Source of the DNA: CBDFFW01 sp965246945
Lineage (GTDB): Bacteria > Pseudomonadota > Alphaproteobacteria > UBA11073
Assembly: GCA_965246945.1 (NCBI GenBank)
Contig: CBDFFW010000001.1
Coordinates: 248,001 to 312,000 of the forward strand
Direction of reading: 5' to 3'
Length of the DNA: 64,000 bases
Under the pieces are notes generated by a model that was given only the letters and a program-made list of their open reading frames with translations, made no database searches and had not been told where the DNA came from. Positions 1 through 8,074 of this stretch are shown in pieces. The translations under genes and the position numbers were made by a program. How positions within the stretch are numbered: the first letter of the stretch is position 1; every line of letters begins with the position of its first letter.

Positions 1-163
1 GATATAAGGGCAACCCGATGCGCTGCGCCACCGGCGGACTAGCTGCAGTAACCATTAATACCCCAATGCCAATCAGGACTAACAAGCAAGCCAGCAACCA
101 CCGATCCACCGACCACCACCACTGGCCAAAAGCTGAATTATCCGCACGCGATGGGGTGAACAT
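1..163 (-). CDS. ftsW: FtsW, N-terminal fragment (cut by window edge)
   Basis: The 54 visible codons start at 163 with MFTPSRADNSAFGQWWWSVD, then a first membrane segment (RWLLACLLVLIGIGVLMV) and the AASPPVAQRIG stretch typical of alphaproteobacterial FtsW. FtsW is the SEDS-family glycan polymerase of the division septum, working with lipid II at the inner membrane. Its position downstream of murD on the same strand fits the dcw cluster order murD-ftsW-murG, except that a GNAT gene intervenes. The rest of the gene lies outside the window. Confidence 0.85.
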   Translation of the reverse strand, partial: MFTPSRADNSAFGQWWWSVDRWLLACLLVLIGIGVLMVTAASPPVAQRIGLPLY

Positions 164-184
164 AAGCGTGATTATGCGCGATTC

Positions 185-745
185 TTAAAGGGATGGTAAT
201 GATTGCGCGGTATAGGCGGCGAGTTTTTGTGGAATGTCCTCAACAGCTAAACGATAAAAAATTTCCGGCGCGGTTAAGCCATCGGGCCAGGTTTTATCGG
301 CTGTCTTCCAATGTTCAAAACCCCATTGCTGATTGGCCCGACGGGAGGCTTCATTGCCTGCGCGGTGGGAAGTAATAACAGTAGTAAAGCGGTTTTGGGC
401 AGCAATCCATTGTAAACGGGCCTGATAAAGTAATTTAGCTAGCCCTTGGCCACGATAGGTAGGCCGAATGTAGGAAGCGATCAAACAAGCGGTTTGCCCG
501 CTGGCATCATCGCGATCGGTTAACACGCCGGTTAGACCGATTATTTGATCAACATCGTAAAGCCCGAACATGCAACGTTGGCCAGGGGTGGCGCGTAAAC
601 GCCATTCATCGTTACTAAACTGGTTTTCAGTGCTGTAATCACCGCCAAAAACGGTTGGATCTTGTTGCAAAGCTTCCAATCGGATGGCTTTTAATTTTTG
701 CCAATCACTTCCTTCAAACAAACGTGTCTTATATTGCATGCTCAA
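185..745 (-). CDS. GNAT family N-acetyltransferase
   Basis: This is a 186-aa single-domain acetyltransferase. The Gcn5-type core runs from about residue 55 to 165. It includes the acetyl-CoA loop region IRPTYRGQGLAKLLYQ (an R/QxxGxG/A-type motif) and a late motif, HRAGNEASRRANQQWGFEHW, of the kind seen in small-molecule and peptide acetyltransferases. The substrate is not predictable. It sits 6 bp downstream of murD and 21 bp upstream of ftsW on the same strand, so it is probably co-transcribed with the cell-wall genes. GNAT genes are not a usual member of this position, so an inserted gene is likely. Confidence 0.85.
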   Translation of the reverse strand: MSMQYKTRLFEGSDWQKLKAIRLEALQQDPTVFGGDYSTENQFSNDEWRLRATPGQRCMFGLYDVDQIIGLTGVLTDRDDASGQTACLIASYIRPTYRGQGLAKLLYQARLQWIAAQNRFTTVITSHRAGNEASRRANQQWGFEHWKTADKTWPDGLTAPEIFYRLAVEDIPQKLAAYTAQSLPSL

Positions 746-751
746 AGCCTA

Positions 752-2143
752 TCATTTAGAAGCAGCTTTTGCCAGCTGCGCAAACAACTCGCCGCGGGCT
801 TCGTAGCCGGTAAACTGGTCCCAGGATTTGCAAGCGGGGGACAGGAGCACAGTTGATGGGGCGGGATCGTTAAGCGCCAGCGCAGCGGCGGCGGGCACTG
901 CCTTTGCCAAAATTTCACACAATGTGTAAGGCAGGTTTTGCGCAGCGCACCAGGCGGCAAATTCGGCGCTGGCTTCGCCGATAATAAACGCATGCTGAAT
1001 GTGTGAGACAAAACTTTCCAGGCCGTTTAAACCATCGCTGGTAGGGCGGCCGCCAATGATCCAATAGATGCGGTCGTAACAGGCTAGGGCTTTGGCCGTG
1101 GCTTCCGGATTGGTGCCTTTGCTGTCATTCACAAAACTGACTTGGTGATGCTGCGCGACGCGCTGCTGGCGGTGCGGCAGGCTGGTGTAGCTGTTGATGC
1201 CCGCCATGATTTCGGCATCATTTAAACCCAGCGCGCGGCAAACGGTATAAGCCGCTGCAGCATTCTGCGCATTGTGAATGCCCGGCAAGGCGGGCGCTGC
1301 TACAAGATCAAAATCCTGCCCGCCAATGATAACAGATTGCGTGGTGTAGAATACTTGGTTCTCTGGATCCCCGGCACCTTGCGGGGCGTGTGGTGCTGAA
1401 GATGATAAGGTGATTACCTGGCGATTTTGATTTAATAATTCCGTAATCTGGGCGCGGGAATGTGCGTCACCAGCGCCGATAATCGCCAGACTATCGGCAT
1501 TGCGGGGTTGAAAAATACGCGCTTTGGCAGCCGCATAGCCGGCCATGCCGCCATGCCGTTCCAGTTGATCGGGCGTAAGGTTCAGCCAGACGGCAATATC
1601 GCAGCGCAGATCACGCATCAACTCGGTTTGGTAGGAAGAGAGTTCCAACACATAAATTCCATCGGCTTCTAATGGGGCAAGCGACAAAGCGGGATAGCCA
1701 AGATTGCCGCCAACCGCAACGGCTTTACCGGCGGTTTGCAAAATATGGGCAATCAGCGCGGTGGTCGTGGATTTGCCATTGGTGCCGGTGATGCCGATAT
1801 ATTTGGCGTGCGGTTGCGCGCGATACAGCAAATCCAAATCGGTCATCAGCGGCACATTTAATTGCCTGGCCAATAACGCAACAGGATGCGGCTGCGGCAG
1901 GGTATGCGGAATACCAGGCGACCACACAATGGCCTGGCAGTTTTTTAAAAGGGTTTCATCGAGCGGCGTTAAAATAATACCTTGGGCGGTGATTTTTTCG
2001 CGCGTCGCGGCATCATCATCCCAAGCCAAATAAGGGATATTACTGGCTTGCAAAGCTTGGATGGTCGCCAGGCCTGTTTTGCCCAAGCCGAATACGGCCA
2101 CGGGTTGCGAGCCTAAAAAACGTAGATCAATCATCGAAAGCAA
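752..2143 (-). CDS. murD: UDP-N-acetylmuramoyl-L-alanine--D-glutamate ligase MurD
   Basis: MurD adds D-glutamate to UDP-MurNAc-L-Ala in the cytoplasm, an ATP-dependent step of peptidoglycan precursor synthesis. The 463-aa length is normal. An N-terminal Rossmann-like UDP-binding region (VAVFGLGKTGLA, near residue 15) is followed by the Mur ligase P-loop GITGTNGKSTTTALI near residue 117. Then come the LELSSYQTE motif near 165 and the FVNDSKGTNPEAT motif near 340. The likely start is the first Met or Met4 (MIDLRFLG). The gene heads a minus-strand run murD, GNAT, ftsW. Confidence 0.97.
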   Translation of the reverse strand: MLSMIDLRFLGSQPVAVFGLGKTGLATIQALQASNIPYLAWDDDAATREKITAQGIILTPLDETLLKNCQAIVWSPGIPHTLPQPHPVALLARQLNVPLMTDLDLLYRAQPHAKYIGITGTNGKSTTTALIAHILQTAGKAVAVGGNLGYPALSLAPLEADGIYVLELSSYQTELMRDLRCDIAVWLNLTPDQLERHGGMAGYAAAKARIFQPRNADSLAIIGAGDAHSRAQITELLNQNRQVITLSSSAPHAPQGAGDPENQVFYTTQSVIIGGQDFDLVAAPALPGIHNAQNAAAAYTVCRALGLNDAEIMAGINSYTSLPHRQQRVAQHHQVSFVNDSKGTNPEATAKALACYDRIYWIIGGRPTSDGLNGLESFVSHIQHAFIIGEASAEFAAWCAAQNLPYTLCEILAKAVPAAAALALNDPAPSTVLLSPACKSWDQFTGYEARGELFAQLAKAASK

Positions 2144-2202
2144 ATATAAACAAGCGGCAAAATTTATTCACCTGTTGTGTGCAGAAGCTTTATTTTCAAA
2201 GA

Positions 2203-2230
2203 GTTTTAACGTGCTAGCACATTAAAACAA
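2203..2230. repeat. 28-bp near-palindromic element, left copy
   Basis: This 28-bp sequence, with core GTGCTAGCAC, is itself almost a perfect palindrome (TTTTAA-c-GTGCTAGCAC-a-TTAAAA). It recurs base for base in inverted orientation at 2756-2783, so the two copies bracket the VOC gene. It lies 59 bp upstream of murD's start codon. It could be a dimer-binding operator, or the ends of a small mobile cassette. Confidence 0.75.
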
Positions 2231-2286
2231 AGCAGTTGTATTGAGATGCTTTAAATCGAATGGCAGATAATGTAGAAAATATGTAA

Positions 2287-2718
2287 ATGATAAGCATTAG
2301 CCCATTAGTGCCTGAATTATATTGCCGTGATTTAGCAATCAGCTTGCCATTTTACCGAGAGGTGCTTGGCTTTGAACTACAATATTACCGGCCGGAGCAT
2401 GGGTTTGTGATGTTGCATCGGCAAGGTGCCCAGTTAATGCTGGAAGATTTAAGCAAGTCAGACCGCGTTTGGGCAACTGGTGAGTTAGAACCGCCATTTG
2501 GCCGCGGCATTAGCCTGCAAATCAAAACCACCGCTGTTGATGTATGGTATCAAACAGTTTTGGCAGCCAAGGCACCTATCTTTCTAACAATGGAAGAAAA
2601 ATGGTATCGGGTAGATGAGGTCGAGCTCGGCAACCGGCAGTTTATTGTGCAGGACCCGAACGGCTTTTTACTACGCTTTTTCGAAGATTTAGGTAGCCGG
2701 CCGATTGTTAGTGTTTAG
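2287..2718 (+). CDS. VOC (glyoxalase/bleomycin-resistance) family protein
   Basis: This 143-aa protein has two VOC repeats. The first begins PELYCRDLAISLPFYREVLGFEL. The second ends FIVQDPNGFLLRFFEDLG, the characteristic DPxG(Y/F)xxxF motif. VOC proteins include glyoxalases, ring-cleavage dioxygenases and antibiotic-binding proteins; bleomycin-resistance-like binders resemble this one in length. The substrate is unknown. No strong ribosome-binding site is seen before the ATG. The gene stands alone between two inverted copies of a 28-bp palindromic element. Confidence 0.85.
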   Translation: MISISPLVPELYCRDLAISLPFYREVLGFELQYYRPEHGFVMLHRQGAQLMLEDLSKSDRVWATGELEPPFGRGISLQIKTTAVDVWYQTVLAAKAPIFLTMEEKWYRVDEVELGNRQFIVQDPNGFLLRFFEDLGSRPIVSV

Positions 2719-2755
2719 TTTTTATCAAAGCAAAAGCATATGGCTGATCAGATTA

Positions 2756-2783
2756 TTGTTTTAATGTGCTAGCACGTTAAAAC
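2756..2783. repeat. 28-bp near-palindromic element, right copy (inverted)
   Basis: This is the exact reverse complement of 2203-2230 over all 28 positions. It lies 37 bp past the stop codon of the VOC gene and about 40 bp before the next small open frame. A dimeric regulator could bind both sites, or the pair could be terminal inverted repeats. Confidence 0.75.
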
Positions 2784-2824
2784 AATGGTTGCTTTTGAGT
2801 TTGGATAATTAATGAAGGGGAATA

Positions 2825-2944
2825 ATGCGTCATTTAATGATGCTTGGTTTATTGATTGGTACGCTTCATACTTGCTGGCAGCGTTGGCTTCGCGCTAGAT
2901 TGTGGGTATGCGTCATTCTTCTCGCTTTGCCATGCTCGGTTTAG
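2825..2944 (+). CDS. Possible 39-codon ORF overlapping the DUF3576 gene
   Basis: An ATG preceded by GAAGGGGAATA opens a 39-codon frame beginning MRHLMMLGLLIGTLHTC. It ends inside the next gene in another frame. Its start resembles the signal-peptide start of that gene (MRHSSRFAMLGLVLALAAC), which suggests a local duplication of the leader or a translated upstream leader. There is no other evidence that it is a real protein. Confidence 0.2.
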   Translation: MRHLMMLGLLIGTLHTCWQRWLRARLWVCVILLALPCSV

Positions 2945-3426
2945 TTTTGGCCTTGGCTGCCTGCAGCAGCACGGGTGAAAATAAAACGGAGGCGAGTTAC
3001 CCGGAAAAACCGCGCCGTGAAGCCGTGCAGTCGAATGGCAGTATTTTTGGTGATGAAGGTTTAACCTTAGATAGCAAACGCAAGCGCAGCGACGGACAAG
3101 GCATTGCCGTGAATGCCTTTTTATGGCGTGCGACGTTGGATACCATTAGCTTTATGCCGGTTAGTAGCGCCGATCCCTTCGGCGGGTTGGTGTTAACCGA
3201 TTGGTATAGTCCGGCCGGTGCGCCGGATGAACGGTTTAAATTAAATGTGGCGATTTTAGATAAGCAATTACGCGCTGATAGCGTGCGGGTGGCAGTGTTC
3301 CACCAAACCCGCAGCAGCCGCAGTGAATGGCAAACTGCAGCGGTGGATCCGGCGATGAACGGCCAGTTGGAAGAATTGATTTTAACGCGGGCGCGGCAAT
3401 TACGGGTGCAAACTGGTCCGAAATAA
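2908..3426 (+). CDS. DUF3576 lipoprotein
   Basis: The protein starts with a lipoprotein signal: a positively charged MRHSSR, a hydrophobic stretch and the lipobox LAAC, predicting a lipidated Cys about 19 residues in. The remainder contains the DUF3576 signature VNAFLWRATLDTISFMP and ADPFGGLVLTDWYS, known from alphaproteobacteria and of unknown function. ATG at 2908 is preferred over GTG at 2902 because it gives the compact signal peptide. The gene is convergent with the regulator gene on the minus strand, 16 bp away. Confidence 0.88.
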   Translation: MRHSSRFAMLGLVLALAACSSTGENKTEASYPEKPRREAVQSNGSIFGDEGLTLDSKRKRSDGQGIAVNAFLWRATLDTISFMPVSSADPFGGLVLTDWYSPAGAPDERFKLNVAILDKQLRADSVRVAVFHQTRSSRSEWQTAAVDPAMNGQLEELILTRARQLRVQTGPK

Positions 3427-3442
3427 GCCGCATTTAAAGCGC

Positions 3443-4720
3443 TTAATTATTTTCAGTCGCGATTTTATCGCCTTGATCCCAAACCAACTCCAATTTGGGC
3501 GGCGGGCGGTTTTGGCTGATATTATCCTGGCGGATATGTACGGTGCGGTGGAATTTTTCTGGCAGCATGCGCAAATCCAGTTGGGCGATATTATGATCGC
3601 TAACCAATTGATCAACCAACAGTACCAATTCCTGGGTGTTATTGGGCCAGTCGTAAGACATCAGGGCCAATTCTGCTTCGGGTGTGTAGCCTAGGCACGC
3701 TTTACCTAGGCGAATGGCTTTTTCGCGCAGGCGTTCGCCCGCAATTAAAGCGATATCATCGCGCCGTTCGCGCAAGGGCGGCAGATGAATGGGCACGGTG
3801 TTTAAGCGCAGCCATAAATCCTCCCGCAAACGGCCGCTGGCAATCGCAATATGCGGATCTTCGCTGAGGCCCACAATAATGCGGCCATGGCTTTGGAAAA
3901 ACTGCTGACTGCCTTCAGGCTGGTACAAGCCGGTTTGCAGAAAATGCAGCAGGGATTGCTGAACCGCTAATGGGGAATAAGTAAGTTCATCGATGAACAA
4001 TGTGCCTTCATTCGCTACGCCTAATAAACCCGGCAGGCGGCCGGTTTGGGTAAGCTCCGCATCCAGCGGCGTGGCTTGCCCAAACAGCATTTTGCCTAAA
4101 AACAATTCGCCAATATCGCGTGCATTGATTTGTTGAAACGGGCCATTAGGTTGTTTGCTATGCAGGTGAATGGTTTCAGCGACCCAGCCCCGTTCGGTGC
4201 CGGCTTCACCGCCAATGGTGATAGTGGCTTTGGTGGGCGCGGCGGCTTCAATGGTTTTATAAATTAATTGCATGGGCAAGCTGGCACCGGTTAGGCGGCC
4301 CAAGCGCTGGCGGTCCAATTCCTCGCGATACGCATCCACCATTTTATGGAGTCGGATCGATTTGTGAGCGTTTTCAACGGTTTGCAATAAACGTTCACGG
4401 GTGAAGGGTTTGACCAAATAGTCATACGCACCCTTTTGCATGCTGCTAACCGCGCGCGTGATGGTGTCGTCGCCGGTGGTGACAATTACTGCCGTGCTGG
4501 TTAGGCGGTCGCGTTTTTCCAAATAATCCAAAATATTGGCACCATCGATATCTGGCAGACTCAAATCCAGCAACACTACTTCGGATTCATACAAGGCCAA
4601 ATGTTCCAAAGCAGCGCGGCCATAAGCGGCATGGGCCACTTCATGGCCTGCCTTGCGCAAAAAGCTTTGCCAAACTTCGGCAATGGTTGCGTCATCTTCA
4701 ATCACTAAAATGGATGCCAT
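3443..4720 (-). CDS. Degenerate NtrC-type response regulator (receiver + AAA+)
   Basis: A receiver domain (about residues 1-115) has the acidic pair VIEDD and a phosphoacceptor Asp in LLDLSLPDIDG. A sigma-54 activator AAA+ domain follows. The Walker A site is altered: GGEAGTERG where GESGTGKE is expected, with Arg near the lysine position. The GAFTGA loop that contacts sigma-54 is missing, since LFGQ is followed by TPLDAE. Walker B (GTLFIDEL) and the arginine-finger region (PLRERRDDI) are kept. The protein ends after 425 aa without a Fis-type DNA-binding helix-turn-helix. It is therefore unlikely to activate sigma-54 promoters and may act by protein contact. The start at 4720 (MASILVIEDD) is preferred over 4735. 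No histidine kinase is nearby. Confidence 0.8.
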   Translation of the reverse strand: MASILVIEDDATIAEVWQSFLRKAGHEVAHAAYGRAALEHLALYESEVVLLDLSLPDIDGANILDYLEKRDRLTSTAVIVTTGDDTITRAVSSMQKGAYDYLVKPFTRERLLQTVENAHKSIRLHKMVDAYREELDRQRLGRLTGASLPMQLIYKTIEAAAPTKATITIGGEAGTERGWVAETIHLHSKQPNGPFQQINARDIGELFLGKMLFGQATPLDAELTQTGRLPGLLGVANEGTLFIDELTYSPLAVQQSLLHFLQTGLYQPEGSQQFFQSHGRIIVGLSEDPHIAIASGRLREDLWLRLNTVPIHLPPLRERRDDIALIAGERLREKAIRLGKACLGYTPEAELALMSYDWPNNTQELVLLVDQLVSDHNIAQLDLRMLPEKFHRTVHIRQDNISQNRPPPKLELVWDQGDKIATENN

Positions 4721-4874
4721 CTGTCTCTCATGCAACTTAAAGTAGCAAATACTTCTTAATCAACCATTAATGGTTGAAAAGACTTGTTACTCTTTTATAA
4801 GGATAACATAAGTATGACTCGCTTAGGAATATAGCGAATTAGTTTCGGAATTTATTGACAGCAAGTGACAAAAC

Positions 4875-5213
4875 TTATTTTTCATGCGCAATTGCCACCA
4901 ATACGCCTTGGTTGCTTTGATTAGAAATGGTAAATGGATATTGTCCAGCAGGCAAAGGCGGAACATTGATAACAGCAGCCCCATCCGCCGCAATATCTTT
5001 ATTTAATTGGGCAGTTTGGCTGGTGAAATGAACAGGTTGATCGGCATTATTGCCAATAATCAGCTTAAACGAGGTGTTGGCGGGCACTTCCAACGTTGTG
5101 GGGCTAAATTGGTGATTTTTGACCTGCAGTGTGTATTGGTTTTTGGTTGGGTGATGGGCCAAAACAGGGGTGGTGATGAACACTAAAGCCACAGCTAATA
5201 AACGCAGACGCAT
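4875..5213 (-). CDS. Secreted cupredoxin-like protein
   Basis: A signal peptide (MRLRLLAVALVFITTPVLA) is followed by a domain of about 93 aa. Its pattern, FSPTTLEVPANTSFKLIIGNNADQPVHFTS...PPLPAGQYPFTISNQ, matches the cupredoxin-like fold of EfeO-type periplasmic proteins. Of the usual copper ligands only His near PVHF is obvious; a Cys or a late Met/His ligand group is absent. Metal binding is therefore doubtful. The start at 5213 places the signal peptide at the N-terminus. The gene is divergent from purK, with 87 bp between the starts. Confidence 0.7.
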   Translation of the reverse strand: MRLRLLAVALVFITTPVLAHHPTKNQYTLQVKNHQFSPTTLEVPANTSFKLIIGNNADQPVHFTSQTAQLNKDIAADGAAVINVPPLPAGQYPFTISNQSNQGVLVAIAHEK

Positions 5214-5300
5214 ATCAATATTATAGATAAGCCGCCGCAAAAAAGCGCGGATAATTTGGAAAAACCTTGCACGAATAAACGGGCGTGGTTTGATAGGACA

Positions 5301-6368
5301 ATGCTTACCGCCGGCGCGACAATTGGTATTTTAGGAGGCGGGCAATTGGGACAGATGTTAGCGCTGGCCGCTCAGCCTCTGGGCTTGCGCACCATCATTT
5401 TTACGCCAGAGCCAGACAGCCCCGCGAGCCAAGTGGCCGAGCAAACCATCGTGGCCGATTATACAGATATTGCGGCGCTGAATAAATTTGCAGCGCTATG
5501 CGATGTGATTACTTTTGAATTTGAAAATATTCCACTAGCCAGCGCTGAATTATTGGCCGCGCAAAAACCTTTTTATCCGCAGCCACCGGTTTTGGCGATC
5601 ACCCAAGACCGGATTGCCGAAAAACAATTTGTTAACGATTGCGGGATTGCCACGGCACCATGGCACGCGGTGCATGATGCGGCCAGCTTACACGCGGCCA
5701 TTGAGCAATTGGGTTTGCCGCTAATTTTAAAAACAACGCGTATGGGTTACGATGGCAAAGGGCAGCGGAAGGTAAGCAGTGCAGGGGAAGCAGAAGCCGT
5801 TTTAAAAGCTTTGGGCAATCATTTAATTGCGGAAGGCATTGTGAATTTTAAGCGTGAATTATCGGTGATTATTGCGCGCAATGCTGGCGGTGAAATGGCG
5901 TGTTTTCCGTTGACTGAAAATATTCACCGCAATCATATTCTTTATCAAAGTTTGGCACCGGCCCAGGCGCATAACGAATTGCAACAACAAGCGCGGCTGA
6001 TCGCCGAACAATTGGTGAGCCAATTAAATCTGGTTGGGTTAATCGCCATTGAATTATTTGAAACGGCCGATGGGCAATTGCTGGTGAACGAACTGGCCCC
6101 GCGGCCGCATAACTCCGGGCATTGGACCATTGAAGGGGCCGCCACTTCTCAGTTTACACAATTGCTGCAAGCTGTTACCCGTATGCCGCTGGGGGATGCT
6201 GCGGCAACACATCAAACCGTGATGACCAATTTATTGGGCGACGAAATTACATTGTATCGCCAAAACACAAATTTGCAGGCTGGCACCTATTTTCATGATT
6301 ACGGTAAAACCGAAATTAAAACCGGCCGGAAAATGGGCCATGTTACAATTATTAAACCGTTAATTTAA
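5301..6368 (+). CDS. purK: N5-carboxyaminoimidazole ribonucleotide synthase PurK
   Basis: PurK makes N5-CAIR from AIR, ATP and bicarbonate in purine synthesis. The protein is 355 aa from ATG 5301. It opens with the ATP-grasp nucleotide-binding start ATIGILGGGQLGQMLALAA, and ends with ELAPRPHNSGHWTIEGAATSQFTQLL, both diagnostic. ATG 5301 is chosen over 5256 because the upstream codons give a non-conserved leader. PurE, which usually accompanies PurK, is not adjacent. The 3' end overlaps the convergent gene at 6365 by 4 bp. Confidence 0.95.
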   Translation: MLTAGATIGILGGGQLGQMLALAAQPLGLRTIIFTPEPDSPASQVAEQTIVADYTDIAALNKFAALCDVITFEFENIPLASAELLAAQKPFYPQPPVLAITQDRIAEKQFVNDCGIATAPWHAVHDAASLHAAIEQLGLPLILKTTRMGYDGKGQRKVSSAGEAEAVLKALGNHLIAEGIVNFKRELSVIIARNAGGEMACFPLTENIHRNHILYQSLAPAQAHNELQQQARLIAEQLVSQLNLVGLIAIELFETADGQLLVNELAPRPHNSGHWTIEGAATSQFTQLLQAVTRMPLGDAAATHQTVMTNLLGDEITLYRQNTNLQAGTYFHDYGKTEIKTGRKMGHVTIIKPLI

Positions 6369-7339
6369 CCTTTATCATGACCAGTTGGTCTGGGCGGCAA
6401 CATCCAACTAGGAGCTAGGCCTAAGGCCACTTGCTGTTCCAGTGACATTGGCGGCTTTTGGGTAGTAGCGAGATTTTCTACGGGTGCTGATGTATGATGC
6501 AAATCGACTACAGCGGTTACTTGCACAACTTCTGCCTGGCCCGCATCCAATTTTGGCATAGGCTTTCTGCCGTGGCTAATTTCACGCGGGTCGAAATGAA
6601 CAATTTCACCTTCATCCAAATTAAAATTAGTATTTGGATCTCCATTATCTGCTTTAGCGCGCCGCATTAATTTTTTAGTGTATTGGTCGCGATTGGTAAC
6701 AACACCAACCATGTTTTCATCACCATTTTCAGCCGCACCAAGATCCGCTTGGAATTCCCTAAATTCCTCTGTCAAAGCCAGATCGGCTGTTTCTTTATTG
6801 GCTGTAGTTACGGGCAAATTACGTTCCAATAAATTATCACGTTCATCATCGGTTAAATCGACTGGTGGATTGGGCGTATTAACGGCAGTGACAAAATTGT
6901 TTTGACTATCCAATGGCAATTTACCGGTGGCCATTTTCTCTAGCCTGTTGCATTGACGGGCGAGCTTTAATAATTCGGCGCATTCTTTTTTGGATAAACC
7001 TGCGTCTAAAAGTCCGGCAATAACTTCTTTGACAGCGGCGACATCATCGTCTTTTAAAATTTCCAGAATAGCCGCATAGGTGGGTGGCAACTCTTTAATA
7101 TCTAATTTGGGATTAACGGCATGAGCAAGACCAGTACTGGGTTTCAATGGATGGGCCGAAAGCGTCGCGACCGGTTTTAAGCGCACAGACGCATTGGTAA
7201 TCGGTTTCAAATTGCGCAGCGACAGCGGTAAAGGTTTAAGCCCATTGCTCAATTTGCTAACCAACATCCGCTCTAAATCGGCGGCGAAAATCTGTTGCTG
7301 CTGGCGTGCGGCGGCTGTGCTGGTAATCCGTTCGACCAT
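6365..7339 (-). CDS. Hypothetical protein with repeated LKP motifs
   Basis: This 324-aa soluble protein was not recognised; it has no signal peptide or membrane segment. The N-terminus is basic, with LKP tripeptides recurring in residues 30-70 (LKPLP, LKPI, LKPV, LKPS). The middle (about 85-140) is predicted helical with KKECAELLKLARQCNRLE. The C-terminal third is acidic and proline-rich, probably disordered. It overlaps the end of purK by 4 bp tail to tail. It could be a lineage-specific structural or secreted factor; no function can be assigned. Confidence 0.6.
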   Translation of the reverse strand: MVERITSTAAARQQQQIFAADLERMLVSKLSNGLKPLPLSLRNLKPITNASVRLKPVATLSAHPLKPSTGLAHAVNPKLDIKELPPTYAAILEILKDDDVAAVKEVIAGLLDAGLSKKECAELLKLARQCNRLEKMATGKLPLDSQNNFVTAVNTPNPPVDLTDDERDNLLERNLPVTTANKETADLALTEEFREFQADLGAAENGDENMVGVVTNRDQYTKKLMRRAKADNGDPNTNFNLDEGEIVHFDPREISHGRKPMPKLDAGQAEVVQVTAVVDLHHTSAPVENLATTQKPPMSLEQQVALGLAPSWMLPPRPTGHDKG

Positions 7340-7403
7340 TGCAGCCGATTATACCGGCAATTTATGACAAATTCTAGCGAAGCAAATACCTTGCTTTAGA
7401 CAG

Positions 7404-7426
7404 TAAACTAGACTAAACTAAGTTTA
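7404..7426. promoter_or_regulatory. Possible operator of the phd-vapC module
   Basis: TAAACT and AGTTTA form 6-bp inverted arms separated by 11 bp, ending at the first base of the antitoxin ATG. Phd-type antitoxins normally bind palindromes overlapping their own promoter, so this site is plausible. It was identified only by symmetry. Confidence 0.3.
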
Positions 7427-7691
7427 TGTGGCAAACCAACATTCACGAAGCCAAAACGCATCTTTCCCGCTTGGTGGAACGGGCGGCGGCGGGTGAGGAA
7501 ATTATTATTGCCAAGGCCGGTAAACCGATGGCCCGCCTGGTACCAATGGCCAATAAAATGCCGGCTATTGAATCGGTAAACGGCAATTAGGTTTGTTGGC
7601 GCATACCGATTGGTATGTGGCCGATGATTGGGATCAAACTGAGCCTGAGTTTTTAAATGATGATAAATTTGATAACACTGTCAAGCGCTGA
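7426..7691 (+). pseudogene. Phd/YefM-type antitoxin, frameshifted
   Basis: The ATG at 7426 opens a typical type II antitoxin N-terminus, MWQTNIHEAKTHLSRLVERA, continuing GEEIIIAKAGKPMARLVP. That frame stops at 7590 after 54 codons (ending ESVNGN). In another frame the text continues IGKRQLGLLAHTDWYVADDW and on to a TGA at 7689-7691, which overlaps the ATG of the toxin gene. One base was lost between about 7570 and 7587, probably an A in GAATCGG. The C-terminal part normally wraps and blocks the toxin, so the short product should still bind DNA but not neutralise. A sequencing error or a natural frameshift remain possible. Confidence 0.85.
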
Positions 7692-8074
7692 TGATCTATT
7701 TGCTCGACACCCATTTTGTTATTTGGTCATTAATTGCACCTGAACGTATCTCAGTAAAAATACGGCAACTTATCGAAAATCCGGCGATTGACATTAGAAT
7801 TAGCGACGCGTCTATTTGGGAAATCGGAATTAAATTAAATAAAAAACGGTTGGATTTTGGCGGCGCTTCTATTGAAAATGTTGTTCAAACACTTTTGGCG
7901 CAAAGGTTTACGCTATTACCTATCGCCCGCCAGCATATTTTGGAAGCTGTACAAGTGCCGTTTAATCATCAAGATTCGTTTGATCGGTTGTTAATTGCGC
8001 AGGCAAAGCTGGAAAAATGCGTACTGGTAACGCTAGATGAACAAATCAAACAATATGCGATTGCCACTATCTAA
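7691..8074 (+). CDS. vapC: PIN-domain toxin, VapC family
   Basis: This 127-aa PIN-domain ribonuclease has the acidic metal-binding set in place: Asp6 in YLLDTHFVIW, Glu44 in SIWEIGIK, Asp98 in HQDSFDRLLIAQA and Asp116 in VTLDEQ. VapC toxins cut tRNA or rRNA when free of antitoxin. The start codon overlaps the stop of the repaired antitoxin frame (TGATG), the usual coupling in these operons. The stop TAA abuts the ATG of lepA with no gap. With the antitoxin broken upstream, either the toxin is weak or the frameshift is suppressed. Confidence 0.88.
   Translation: MIYLLDTHFVIWSLIAPERISVKIRQLIENPAIDIRISDASIWEIGIKLNKKRLDFGGASIENVVQTLLAQRFTLLPIARQHILEAVQVPFNHQDSFDRLLIAQAKLEKCVLVTLDEQIKQYAIATI

Noticed and set aside
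1460..2033. Plus-strand frames opposite murD
   Set aside because: They are antisense shadows of a conserved gene, without ribosome-binding sites.
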